Source: Mugil cephalus (Eukaryota > Chordata > Actinopteri > Mugiliformes > Mugilidae). Taken from it: 64,000 bases of DNA. Each line of letters begins with the position of its first letter. Position 1 is the first letter of the stretch. The position numbers and the translations under genes are program-made. Of this stretch, positions 50,757 through 62,720 are shown in pieces. Under the pieces are notes generated by a model. The model was not told where the DNA came from and ran no database searches. It worked only from the letters and a program-made list of their open reading frames with translations. The DNA is taken from contig NC_061789.1 of the NCBI RefSeq assembly GCF_022458985.1, forward strand, positions 14,230,357 to 14,294,356, written 5' to 3'.

Positions 50757-51165
50757 GAAGATGCACACAGGCTGTGGTGTTTCAGCAATACTCACTTGGC
50801 AAAAAGGGTACAAAACCAAGACACTGCCCCACTGGCATTACACCACCAACACCAAGCTAAACCATTGATTCAAGGAAGAATGGATCCATGTTTTTTGTTG
50901 TTGGTTTTCACCCTACCACCTCGATGTTGCTGCAGGAAAGGAGACGCATCAGACTGAGCATTTTCTTTAAACAGTCTGGACATTATCCCCAGAGAAGGGC
51001 TACTCACTGGATATTCTCAGTTTTTCAGATCATTCTCTGGAAACCTTGAGATTATTGTGCATGAAAATCTCACTAAATATTTTGGAAGCAGTTTCTGAAA
51101 TACCCAGACTCAATACACCACCAGACTAGCTCATCTAGTATCATAGATGTGGTTTTGCAGCTGTA
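50757..51165 (-). mobile_element. Tc1/mariner-like transposase remnant
   Basis: Read on the minus strand, this region preserves the order of a familiar fish Tc1-type element. A segment like TCAGAAACTGC-TTTTGGGAT is followed by AGAGAATGATCTGAAAAAC, then ATATCCAGTGAG, then the CAGTCTGATGCGTCTCC part corresponding to the W-S-D-E catalytic block, GTGGTAGGGTGAAAACC, ACATGGATCCATTC and GTGGTGTAATGCCAGTGGGG. The catalytic block is mutated (SDE reads SDA) and large segments are deleted, so no transposase can be made. The terminal repeats were not found. Confidence 0.65.
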
Positions 51166-53494
51166 GCTTGTTTTAACTGTTGATTGTTGCAGTGCACAAG
51201 TGAAGTTCTGTCTTTTTACCTCTGCATTTTCTGCAGGATCATTCCTCGTTAGATCAAAGTCACATGGTAGAAGAGTAATGCTAATGGTGTTTAATAAAAA
51301 TGACAGAAGTTGTTGTGTTTTTTTTTCTTTTTAAATGGTGTCAATGTTCCTCTCCTGTTGTAGAGGACGTGGCCTCCCGTGAAATCTATTGTCACATCGA
51401 GGAGAGCTGTGCGAGAGCCGACTCCCCTGTTCCTGAGGTGTTTTCTCCACTGGAAGAGAGCGTGGAAGCAGCGTCCACATCCTGAAAAGGTTAGTTGGTG
51501 TTGTTGTTTTGATGCCTGCTTCCTCAAAAACATTCACCAGGCTGCAACTGCCTTTGTTAAAAACAGTCTTATTTGTAGTTTGAATGGAATAAATCATACC
51601 AAAACATGTGCCAAAAAGAGGCTCACGCTGCACGGGGTTTGGACACAAATGAGAATTAAAGCTGTTTACTTTCAAAACACGTAACTTGTGCAGCGTTCCT
51701 TTCTGATGTCCACACTCCTTCTGTCTTTTACGTCCCCCTTAAACAGACATTTGTCATCAACGCTGACCCCAGTGTAAACAGTTTGATGCTCATGGTCAGA
51801 AACTGAATCTTTTGGTAATAATGAACGAAAGTTCATTAAGTTTTCTCACTTTTGTCACACTTTCTTAGGACCTAAGAAGATGTCTTTAAATTGCTCTTTT
51901 AAACATCAGAGCATCCAAATCCAAATATCTGTGATGTAAAATGGGAAAATGCTGCAGTTTGTCATAAATGAGCAGATGTGATTTATTTTATTTCTTTGTT
52001 GAAACACATGGACATATAAACTTGGTGGATAACGTGAGCCTGAAACAAAGGCCGCGGTACTGATTACAGCATCCATCAAAGGTGGAATTATTTTTATAAT
52101 TAAAGTCCCCAGTGTACAGTGTAATCCTACTTCCTGGACTGTGTGAAACGACAGTGGAAACAATGAATTACTGGACCATTTCATTGTTGCTCCTATAATC
52201 CTCCTGATCGCTCCTTTATCACAGAGTTAAAAGTTACTCCAGGCCAGTGACTTTTAACCCCCAACACCGACACGACCTCCTGCCGCTGCCCTGTTTTTTT
52301 TTTTTCTCTCTCTTTGCTGATGAGTCGTGAAACTGAAGTGTTGGCCCAGATGTTTCCTGAGGGAAGAAGGTGGTCGTAGTTTCCTATGAGGTCACTTTGC
52401 TGGTGGCAGGTTTGGTGGGCTTTTCAATTCTGTTCGCCCTTTTTGTCTGTTTACCGTGGTGGAGTGGTTAGATGTTTGCTCTCAATCTGTTCCTGTAGTG
52501 TTATTTATATCCTAACATTGTCTTTAAGAGGACATCATGCATTATTAAAGCACATGTAGGAATGACAGAGTAGAACTCAATTACTGCTTAGTCTATCTTC
52601 AGAGACAGGATGATACAAAACTAGCCTATACTATTATTAATGGTGATGAAAATGATCAGAGTGCAGCAAACTTCATTCATAAAACCATAATTCTATAATA
52701 TATAATGAAAATAAGGCCTAAATAAACCAAATACAGTATAAATAAACAAATAAACAAACCAAGGGGCATTTAAACCAAGAAATAAAAGCGAATTGATCTC
52801 TGAATAAACCAGGCTTTATGGAGAGATTTTAAATAATGTCACTGGGTTTTGCTGATGCTTCAGGCAGCTCATTCCTCTGAAAGCTTTGTTAATTCTAGTT
52901 GTCAAATAAACGTCTCAACCTGAAAATCCCAGGCTACAATCTGACACGTGACTCCGTGTAAAGCTGTTGCAGAAGTATAAAACAGCTTAAGAGTTCAGAT
53001 AGTAGGAGTTTCACGCGACTGACGCTGTCTTATTCGCTGTTTAGTTGGACACAAAGAATGACTTGTTGCAGATTTGTCTGAAAATAAGCAGTCGTAAACC
53101 GCGATAATAGTGCCAATAGTTACTGAGATGTCGAAACAAGACACACATATGCTGAAAAGAAATTATGTGGTTAAATGACTGTGAGATATGTGAACAGTAC
53201 TTTAAGTTGATCTGTGCAGAATGGACCAAAGATCTGGCCGTCTCATCTTTGATGTTTTTGCTCCCTCTGCTGGTGAGAGGTTTACACTGACTGACCTCTT
53301 GAAAAGAGAAATCCTAACTTCATCAGCTTTAAATGGCTCGGTCACATGCTGCTGTTTAAATACATGCTACTCTTATGCTTATTTCTTCAGTACATGGGAG
53401 AATTTGCTTAAACTTTACTTAAAGGTTTTAAATATTATCATTGTGATATGATTCATTATTCATTAGTCTGCTGGTTTTGAAGGCTTTACAGTTT

Positions 53495-53870
53495 ACATTA
53501 GGGCTGTCATGGTATACCGGTATTTATGATAATCGTGGTTAAATTAAAATAAATTTCAATCTTGTGTTAAAAATGTGGATATGATAATATATATTTTAAT
53601 ATAGTAATATAGTGTAAATGATCCAGTGCCACTTGAACACAGTGTGTGTTTTACATCTGCCCCGTTTTCTTCTGTTTTACTGTTATTTTGAGTGTAATTC
53701 ATCTCCCAAAAGAGAGAAAACGACATAAATAAAGTTAAACATGCGTTTCTTGGATTTTGCCATTAGTGTTTACATTTTTGTCGATATCTCAATAATATCG
53801 TTATCCTGACATTTTTAGTGTAGTGTAAGTAAAAATCTGATATCGTAACAGTCGTAGTTTACATGTCTGG
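53495..53870. repeat. Probable dispersed repeat with GGTATACCGGTAT end
   Basis: Begins AGGGCTGTCATGGTATACCG and contains ATGATAATCG. ATATCG motifs recur towards about 53790-53850. AT-rich and non-coding. The class is not assigned. Confidence 0.35.
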
Positions 53871-54239
53871 TGAAATCCTGCATCAAAGGAGTTGGTGTGA
53901 TTTACAGATACAAATATGCTCTTGAAAACTGGACGCTATTAAAAGGTTTAAGCTTTAGTTTCAGTATCAAATAACGCAAAGCACTAAGTGATCTCGGAAC
54001 TTACAGTCAGAAATAAGACAATGTGCTTAAAATATGAATAAAAATGTCTTAAAAAAAATCTCATCTTGATGCAAATAATAGTTTGTTAAATACAAAGTAT
54101 GAAGACTTTAATTCATCTATCGTGTTGGAACAGATTGTGTCGAAGCAGAAGGTTTCGATACCATACAACAAACTCCGTAGCACAGCGAGTCCAGCAGACC
54201 AAATGTAGACATACTTCATTTCAGTTTATGATGTTAACT

Positions 54240-54660
54240 GTCTGATTCAATGTGAAGTAGCGAGATCCAGTTTCATCTTCCTATCCGATTGTTTGGGAAT
54301 AACGGAGGTAGCAGTGACAAAAATCAGACGCTCGGAGCCCACTTTAGTGCAACATTTTATCCCCTGGAATGTCTCGGTCGAATAATATTCGGTCCTGGAG
54401 TTTTTCCGCTGCCAGTCCTTCACAAATGGAAGACAAATATATTTCTTGGCCGGCCATTGTGTTGGAGAGCGAGTTTCTTTTGATTGGTAATACACAGGGC
54501 TAATTAGCTCAAGAAAGTGATCTAGTTTTTCTGCTGGACTGCTGCTGCCCGTTAACGTCAGCTCAGATTTCCCAGGTGCCTCACTGTCTGCCAGAGGTAA
54601 CAAAATAATGGCTCCACTTGGAAGCCTATTTTTCAAAGTCGTCTTTTTTAGTGATTTTTA
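54240..54660. promoter_or_regulatory. Candidate conserved element with 129-codon minus-strand frame
   Basis: A moderately complex stretch that breaks the AT-rich background. Its minus strand is open from 54636 to 54247 (129 codons) but contains no domain I recognise. It includes GGCTAATTAGCTC, a homeodomain-type site, at about 54499. It could be a conserved enhancer or a chance frame. Confidence 0.2.
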
Positions 54661-55074
54661 ATAGATTGCTATTAGAGATATTGATGTGCTCAAGGGAATC
54701 ATTGATCCTGAATGTTTTCGTGGAAGGTTTTCTGCTCCACTCTGCATGCTGTTTCACATGAAAGCTCAACGTGGGCCCATTTGTAGAGAATTAAAACGGT
54801 AGATTCCAGTACTTGAATTCGGCTCGCTTTATTAGTCACAGGGTACACTAGAACCCTTCTGTACATACATCATGTAATGGTGGACATTTTTCCATTCTTT
54901 TTATCGTGATATGGAAACTTTAAAGGTCCCGTCGTATAACCCGTTTATCAAGTCGGTTCAATCGTCACATGTCGCCGCAATGTGTCTCTTAATAATCTGC
55001 TCAAGTACAGCACAGATTGTTTGTTCTGTCGTGTGTGTGTACTCGTGGTTTTAAACAAGTGACGGCCGCGAGGG

Positions 55075-55987
55075 CAGGGGTGTCAAACTCAATCACTCAG
55101 GGTCCTGAAATTTAAAACCCAGTCTAAGTTGTGGGCCAAACACGATTGACATTTATTGAACAGTCTAGTACTCACAGTGCTTCCACCAGGAATATTGATT
55201 TTTGAAAAGACTGCTACAACTTTTCCTACAATAAATAAAATGAATAAAATAAAATTCTAAATGTTAACACTAAGAAAAATAAAAATATTAGATAAAGGAT
55301 GTCAATGACCCAAAATAATGAAAAGGTGTATCACTTTTTAAAACTATATGAGGAAAGTTTTGGGGTTGTGAAGGTGTTGCTGCAGTCACTTATTTTGCGT
55401 TTTGTACGACCTTTCCCAGGGTAATTTAGTTTTACTTACAGTCTTCTCCACCGCCTCGAAAATTTCCCTAACTCCGTTGTCCTACAGTGCATGACATCCA
55501 AGAGCTCCTCAGGTCCGTGCCTTGTCTAAAAATGGACATTTCAATCAACAGCTCATGAAAAAGCCAGATAACTGCATATCTCTTGGGCCACTTCTATAGT
55601 CAGATTCCCTGCGATTTCCTTAACCTAGTCTGCAATGGTGTCTCTCGACAAACTGACATTTTTAGAGGTTGGTATCTGGTCAGGACTCCCACACCTTTAG
55701 CATGTACTGCTTCAAAAACTCGACCTCCTTGAAGACAAAAAACACAGCAAAGTTGATTTTGAATTCAGTGATTTCTTCAGACATAATGAAGCTAGCTTTG
55801 GCGAACATTTCCTGCTGCAATTGCCTTTTAATTCTCTAACCATTTGTTGTTTTCTTTGAGGCTACATTTAGCATACTTATCTCGTGTTTGTGGGATTAAT
55901 TGTTATTACCCGCCATGCATATGTTGGCAACCATGCGCATGCTAATCTCTGGTGGCTTGCTGGATACGGTTGAGTTTGACACATGTG
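55075..55987 (-). mobile_element. Decayed hAT element with transposase traces
   Basis: A 0.9-kb element bounded by inverted ends: CAGGGGTGTCAAACTCAA at 55075 and TTGAGTTTGACACATGTG ending at 55987. On the minus strand, fragments of a hAT transposase of the Charlie/GTF2IRD2-like type can be read. These include FKEVEFLKQYMLKVWES, then EELLDVMHC with ACAACG (T-T), then IFEAVEKTV two bases out of frame. Stops and frameshifts are frequent, so it is inactive. The middle of the transposase and its dimerisation domain are deleted. Confidence 0.65.
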
Positions 55988-55988
55988 G

Positions 55989-56236
55989 TCTAGGGGGGTA
56001 AGTCTTCAGCAGAGAGTTAGTGACCCCTAGGGGGTCCGCAGAGGTACTGCAGGGGTGTTGCAAAATCTGTGATTGATTAGACATTTTTTATATATTTTTT
56101 AATCCCCAACCCTCCACGAATTAAAATTTCTTCAGATACACATTAACATGAACCCAACATATTTTAGTAAAGGGATCGCTTACTATTAAATGCAAAATGT
56201 AACAAAAAATAGCTCTAGGCCAAGTTTAATATAGAG
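55989..56236 (-). mobile_element. hAT-like non-autonomous element, copy D
   Basis: Inverted copy of the repeat also found at 28895, 30486 and 34658. It shows GTGACCCCTAGGGGGTCCGC, ACTGCAGGGGTGTTGCAAAA, TGATTGATTAGACATTTTT and TTAACATGAACCCAACATAT, each the complement of a block in copy C. It abuts the hAT element ending at 55987 with almost no spacer. Confidence 0.7.
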
Positions 56237-58899
56237 ACAGGAGCCCGTCTCTAGTTGTCTACCTCGGTCCGCCTCTTTGATCGTTTTGAACTGGGTGGAG
56301 TCCGGCACTGCCACGATAGTGATGGCTGGAGACACCACACCAGGCTTCAAGGTGGCTTTCACCTTCACCAGCCAGTATCACTGACTATCTTCAGATAAAA
56401 GAACTAAGAACAAAAACTGAAAAGAGAAGATTTATCCACTTCTAACTTGTCCAGATACATTTCTCCAGACTTGATTGAGAAATGACAGGATTTTGACATA
56501 ATATAAAATAATCCTGTTTAGAGTTTTTTTTTGTGTGTGTGTGTAAAGAAATAGTTGAAAGTGAAGGAGTGTGACAAATTCTGCCCGTCTCCCTGAATGC
56601 ACATTGATTGTTGATATTGGAAGAACACCTAGGAAAGCCATGTGTTTGTTTATGCCCAGGGACAAAATTTAAGAACTTAGTTCGTGTGGAGTGTTTTCTG
56701 TCACTGTAGTTTTGAGTTATAACGTTTTGAACTGTAGTTTTATTGATGAAGAGTTTTGGCTCAGCTGTCCAGCATAAACAGAAACTTAAAGCTCTGTAGC
56801 TCCGTTGCTGCCTCTAAAAAGTCGCATGTCCGTTGATAATGTTCTGACGTCTAACAAGTTAATAAAGTTAAACTGCAGGTAACATTTTTAGCTCGGCTGT
56901 GTTTTTTCCTGCCAGTTTTAAATCAAACGCTGGACATTTTGAGCTTATTCTACCTCGACGAATGATAATTCATCAAACTGCGCTGAGCTTAAGTGCTTAT
57001 TCAGACGACTGGTCTCTTATAAAAGAGGGAGTCGCCCCGAGGAGGCACAATTTAGATATGATCTATGTATGCATTTGGGAAATTACACGAAGGTTGTGCT
57101 TTCTTTGAAAATCACCGGCACTTAAGGCTAATTTCTGTTTCTTAAATATAAATATTTGTTCACGTTAGATATATGGAAAAAAGAGCTTAATTTTTTTTTT
57201 TTTTAAGCATCGCAGTTGTTTACAGTCTTATAATGGCTTTTGTTTATTCCGCAACACCTCAGTGAGTTTTCATTGAGCGAGACCCCCCATGAGCCACGTT
57301 ACTTTAAATTAAAATCTTGACCTTTTAAGAATTGACTATGTGGAATACATGTGCAAAAATTATTAAATTGAAATAATTGTAAGTAAAAAACAGTTTATTT
57401 CTCATGCAGATTCTGTAAATTCTCCTGAGCCATTCAGCAGTGGACGCGTTATTCAACTTATCGGACAATTGGTCGAATAGAAAATACTGCTTTAATTGCC
57501 AGAGACTAAATTGTGTCTGAGGTTTTAGATTCATCCACTGTGCACACCTTGGAAAAAGCTTTTCGCTGGCTTGCTGTAGGTGCGCTCGCACGGTAAATAA
57601 AGCAGCCTCGCTGTTTGTTTAAGGATGTTTTATGGACGGGATTATGGAGAGTTACTTATTTTAGCTCCAGTTTGCAAAGTTGTGTTTGTCTTAATCTCTT
57701 GTCATGATAGGAACATCAGGAAGCAGTCGCTGCTTCTGTGTGCGGTTTCTGAAAACCGGAGTGAGAAGGAGATGCACCCTGCAATTAGGACGACCCCCTC
57801 CTCACTGTGCGCTTCGAGTCAATGCGCTTCTATATTTAAAAGAGTAACTCTGCAGCCTGTCTGTGCTGGTATGGATTTGATTGCATAACCGGTAACGCTC
57901 ATGGGCTGCAGACTGCACGCTTAATGCCAGCTATTTGTTTTTTTTGTGCATGTGTTCATTAAAAATAATTGTGTTTTCTGCTCAGCCGACCACAGACTGG
58001 CACCTCCTCTGAGTTGCAGCTCCTTTTCTGGGCCAACATAAGCCCTGCATACCAAGGAGGGGACTACTTATGTTTACCTCTCCCTACCAGCACAGACCAG
58101 TGGCAGACTGAGGGTCCTCTCCTTTTTCTTCTGTGGTTTCTGGCAGCCTGCGCCAGATTCCTCCGTGTCTATCACTGCAATCAGCAGGCCAGGCCCGCAG
58201 TCAGCCAAGCAGCTTGAAACAAAGCAGCATGAATGGCTGAACATAAAGTAGGTGAAGCGTTCCTTTTTGGACGCAGAGAGGAAGAATGTGTGTTTTCTCT
58301 CAGCCTCTGTCAGTTATCCTCCTCTGTTTTGCGATAACCCAAACGCGCGTCACGCGCCGTTTCCTCCTCAGAAGACTTCAGCGCGTCCCCCTAGAAAATG
58401 CGATTCCTCCGCTGGTGTCTCGTAAACGGCGACCGGAGACAGACGGGCTCATCGCTCTGACATCCAGGTTCTCACACCTCAAATTACGACCCGTAACCGC
58501 GCACGAGCCGATGTGCTAAATGTTTAAATTAAATGGCAGAAGACATAAAACATCTAGGGGAGAAAAAAAAATGGGCGTTGGTTAAAAATGCATGTAATGC
58601 AGAGACATGTTTACTGTGGAATGATAAATAGCATGATTTATGTTGGCACCGTTCAAGTGCTTTTCTTGGAGCAGTGCTTTACCTTTAGTGATTATTTGGA
58701 TTAGACTAAATCATACTAATACCACTCGAGAAACAGCAGAGAAACAGAAGACCTGCAGTAAAACAACGTGAGCTTTTTCTCTCCGGTTCTGACCCGTGAC
58801 TGTTTTGAGTCATCTCATGATGGTTTGCTTTTGAAAATTTTTTAATAGTTCAGAGCTTTAATTATGTAGTATAATTTTATGCCGAAACTGTAAAAGCCG

Positions 58900-59160
58900 T
58901 AAAGATGAAATGACATATTTATGGAGACGGCGGCGGCGTCTTGTTAGAGAGGCGCATATTTGTCCAGTCAACATTGAGGCCGCAGCGGCCGTTTCTTGGA
59001 GCAGTTAACGTTTGGAAGTGTGCGGTTGAATTGTTGTGTCCATAAGTCGATTTCCACATGTGCAGCTGCAGCTTCCCGCCATTTTTGTGGCAAAGGTGAG
59101 TCGTGAAATTGACGTTCCCATAATTAATCATTAATTCTTATCGGTTCCATTTCCGATTTT
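58900..59160. promoter_or_regulatory. Candidate conserved regulatory element
   Basis: A CpG-containing core (GGAGACGGCGGCGGCG; GGCCGCAGCGGCCG) sits next to TAATTAATCATTAATT at 59121-59136, a dense homeodomain-type site cluster. The element stands out from its AT-rich surroundings. Conservation itself cannot be seen from one sequence. Confidence 0.25.
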
Positions 59161-59999
59161 GACCCATTTGAAAGTACGAATCTATACACATAAATCACAA
59201 TAATAAACTGCAAGAATGTGACCGACACTTACTAAATATCATATGTGATAGTTGTGCCATCAATCTTAGCCTTGTTTTATTTAAATAGTATTTTCAGCTG
59301 TAGGTACTATTTCAGTTTGTGACTCTTTTACGTCGCATTTTGCACCATAATTGTCAAATTAACCAAGAATGAGGCTCCGCAACACTGTGTATAGACGGCA
59401 AATTAGAAACTGGTATGTGTATAGATATGCATCTCAGTGTCTGCTCTGCTTTTTGGGTTTCGGTAACTAACCCCTCACTTTCTATAGAGCGGAGTGAAGC
59501 AGTTTTAAGAGAAATGTTTGTTGTTTCACACCAAGCTCACGGAGCCAGTAGTAAACCCGTCTGTGAACTTAAGTGCTCCTCTATAAACTTCTCAACAGTG
59601 TATTCCCTAGTAAAGAAAACGCTGTGTTGGTCAGAGATGGATGGGTGAGGGGAGGGGGCGAGGGGTGGTCGTTCTGGGACCAATAAACCCAAAATACACA
59701 AATACCTCAAATGAGATGTCTCATTGTCGCTTGCAGACTGATTTACCGATCTCCACAATCAAAGGACAGTCATCCTCGTGTGTTTCACGAAAACATCAGG
59801 AGTCGGGGGAGGACACACAATGGCTGCCTCAATATCACTGTTATTACATTCACTCTACACTCTCAAATTACTGGTAATAGATGTAATTCATGTGCAGCTG
59901 CAAAGATGCTGTTTAATTTGTCTCAATCTGTACATAACAATGTTTTATGCGCAAAGCCAAAGAAAGGATGGCAAAATTTCAACCTTCATACTTTCAGAA

Positions 60000-60700
60000 A
60001 AATCTGAAAAATGACACTTCCTCCCACCCCGGCTGACCCGGTCTCTCCATACGAGCGGTAATGACTGCACATCATCTGCCCGCTTTCCACTAATGCGCTC
60101 AGATATGATTGAATCCTGCTTTTTGTCGGCTCCTTTCAGACACGTGCCTGAAAAACTGCCCCATTACGAACCCAGTTAACTGCGGTAATCCGGTGGTGTG
60201 GCGTGAGCACATCTTGCAGTATCATTAACGCCACCGCTCATTATGGTTTCGCCCTTGAATCCTCACATACCAGGGAGGAATCGAAAGCATTTAATGCCCG
60301 CAGCCATAGCAACAGGAATTCTGCCTCTTTCACTTTTTCCTGGAAAACGGCTATCGACTCAAGTTTGGTGTTGGTTACAGAGCAGAATCATTGATTTTAC
60401 ATTGTCTCAGCAGTGTAACGTAACCTTCTGCGGCCACAAAAAAAAACAAAAAAAAACACAAAATGTGATTGCGTACATAAATTATTCAGTCCACATCAAT
60501 TTAATTAGGTTGTTTAGTCAGCGTGTTTTTGGAATCAGGAGATAGGCCGAGGTCCAGACTCTCAGGGTTTCCCGAGCTTGGCACGTATCAGCTCTGCCGC
60601 CGCTAACTTTGTGTTTATAATTAGTTTAATTCTACAGTTATTAAGCCGTCTCACAAATACTGGAAGGAATTCAAGCGGCAGACTGGATTCTCACAGAGCT
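60000..60700. promoter_or_regulatory. Candidate conserved regulatory element
   Basis: A stretch of higher complexity without repeats, apart from a short A/C-rich run near 60440. It includes TTTATAATTAGTTTAATTC at about 60615. No coding frame of interest. Listed only as a candidate for comparison with other fish. Confidence 0.2.
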
Positions 60701-60806
60701 TGCCATTCAGTCTTGTCTGGATGAGCCTGGTGCCGCCGTTCTTACGTGGGATGACTCCACATGTTGTAGTTTGTTTTAGCGCAGCAGCACTAAACCATCC
60801 ATGGCA

Positions 60807-60843
60807 GACACACACACACACACACATACACACACACACACAC
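60807..60843. repeat. CA microsatellite
   Basis: About 18 CA units with one TA interruption. Confidence 0.9.
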
Positions 60844-62249
60844 GCCTCAAAACGAGGAGATACACACTATCATTCCAAGTCTGAACTGTGCTAATATTGT
60901 GAGAGAAAACTGCTTGACTCTTGAATTCTCACCAGAAGCAGGGGATGAGTTGATCCAACGTATCTAAAGAATTTATCTTAAAAGAATGTGTGTATATATA
61001 TATATATAGACTTTACATGAGGCCCCCTATATTGATAAAATCCACTGCAGTTTTCTGGCTCTTAGACTGGACGATAATTATCATGTTTTCGTTGTCTTGC
61101 TTATGATATATATCTTGACCTGAATATGTTACCACAGTCAAAGAAAATAGTATTTTCAACAAGAAGACTAATAGTTCCCTTCAACAAAAGATGTCCACAC
61201 TTTCAACTATTGAGTTTCTGAACACAAAGAGGCATACGATGGCTTGCCTGAATAAAGGTGCACTCAGGTCAAGAAGCTGTTGGTTTAATTAAGGGCCTAC
61301 CTGCTCAGTAGTGATTCAAAGATTGCCGTTATTTCTCAAATATCATCTTTCCAAAGCACACTCAAGGTACCGTTATAAGTTCAGCTCTTTTTGAGGCTGC
61401 AAAGTTTGTCCAACTGCGTTTGAGTTTTATTGCTACTGAATCAGAGAGCTGATAAACTCTATTTTATTGTTTTATACTGGACAATGACCATAAAAACTTG
61501 CTGATTGCACTTTTATTCTTTAAACTAGGAAACAGAGTACAATAATGGTTATAATTCCTTTTGACACTAAACGGCTTTAATAAAAATTGTGTCTGTATGT
61601 GGACCTAACTGTGTACACATGATGATTACTTAGAAGCCGACTAGGACTGGCCGACTTTGGATTTTTGGGTTGACTAATATGTGGTGAGAGTCCACATGAT
61701 GTCGCACACAAACATAGTAGAAAGTAATGTTTTACACCAATGAAATCTATATTCTTGACCTGAATACATATTGCAGCGTCTCAGACAAACGAAGTTATGG
61801 AAGCATTTCTGCAAGTTTACTAAAGCTTGGACTAGCTACTGTAAGCCGTAGCACGCGCCAGCACCATAAACACCATCAGTCTGACACTTTTAATATGCGA
61901 CTGTTGCTCTGCAAACACGCTCTCGCAAGTCTCGCATGGTGCATTAACTGACATCAAGGACAAAAAACACGCCACAGCAACACTGTCAACTAATAGCACA
62001 CAACAGAGCTGAAGATTAACGTGGGCTTATCAATACTGTGTGCTGCAGATATATATAGCCCATATAAATTAGCGCCGTCAGTAGCGTTGTCACGGCGCTG
62101 CGGGCTGAACTTTGATGAACTTCGAATAGTTTGCTGCAGCGTTATTGTCTCGTGATCAGCGACAAGTTGACTTCCCGCTTAAAGCGCCATGACCGAGTCG
62201 ATGGTCGCTACAAGCCCTAAAGCAGACCTGTCTTAAATACACAGCAGTC

Positions 62250-62720
62250 TAAATGCAGACTAACATCTCTAAACCCTTCAATCTAAAGCGATAAATGTCT
62301 GTCAGCGTGTGCCTGATGAAAATTGACGTTTCAAAGAATGTAATTACAGAATATTTTCCTCTTTAATGATATTATTTCACCCTCCCTCAGCCCATCTGCT
62401 ATCAATCAAAGTGTTAATTCTTATGACACAGCCTGCCTGATGTTTAACTCGTTGTCAAATGTAATCCATCTTTAAGCTAAATTGAGATTTTCCACTTTAG
62501 TTGTGGTTAGATGATGGTCTCGAAATGAAAGGTCGGCTGTTGGTAATGATAATTTAATCACTTGTGGGATATCTCCATCTTGCTCGCTTGTTTGTTCAGA
62601 AAACCTCCAGATGGTTTTTCCATTGTCTAATCCACTAATTGCTTCATTTGAAACATAAATGAAACCACGTGTCCTTTCTAAATCCTTTTTTGGCAAAATT
62701 AACTGATTGATTAATTGATG
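62250..62720. promoter_or_regulatory. Candidate conserved regulatory element
   Basis: Repeat-free stretch with several homeodomain-like TAAT cores and a TTGATTAATTGATGG block (about 62708). It resembles the texture of developmental enhancers near vertebrate gene deserts. No coding signal. Confidence 0.2.

Larger units (their letters stand above)
50080..51680 (+). other. Possible small spliced gene or lncRNA, not recognised
   Basis: At 50080 an ATG in an ATTAATGGCGG context opens a 39-codon hydrophobic frame (MAAELHFGDVLVLFMLVQVP and on), in a locally CpG-containing block. Good splice donors follow at 50195 (GTGAGT) and 50213 (GTAACT). At 51364 a strong acceptor (TTCCTCTCCTGTTGTAG) precedes a 126-bp segment ending in AAAG with donor GTTAGT. 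That segment is open in two frames; one encodes an acidic peptide (ASREIYCHIEESCARADSP) ending at TGA 51483-51485. AATAAA (51589) and ATTAAA (51656) follow. The ATG exon does not join the second segment in a matching phase directly, so a middle exon or a non-coding transcript must be assumed. I recognise no homologue. The region also holds an AAT microsatellite and a Tc1 remnant. Confidence 0.25.
51690..55074. other. Non-coding interval with a repeat and a candidate element
   Basis: No exon recognised. At 53499-53550, GGGCTGTCATGGTATACCGG resembles the end of another common fish repeat. ATATCG-rich sequence up to about 53870 may be its other end. The segment 54240-54660 is listed separately. 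Confidence 0.5.

Noticed and set aside
53257-53275. CTCF-like motif (minus strand CCAGCAGAGGGAGC)
   Set aside because: It has A in place of the invariant C of the GGC triplet, weaker than the listed motifs.
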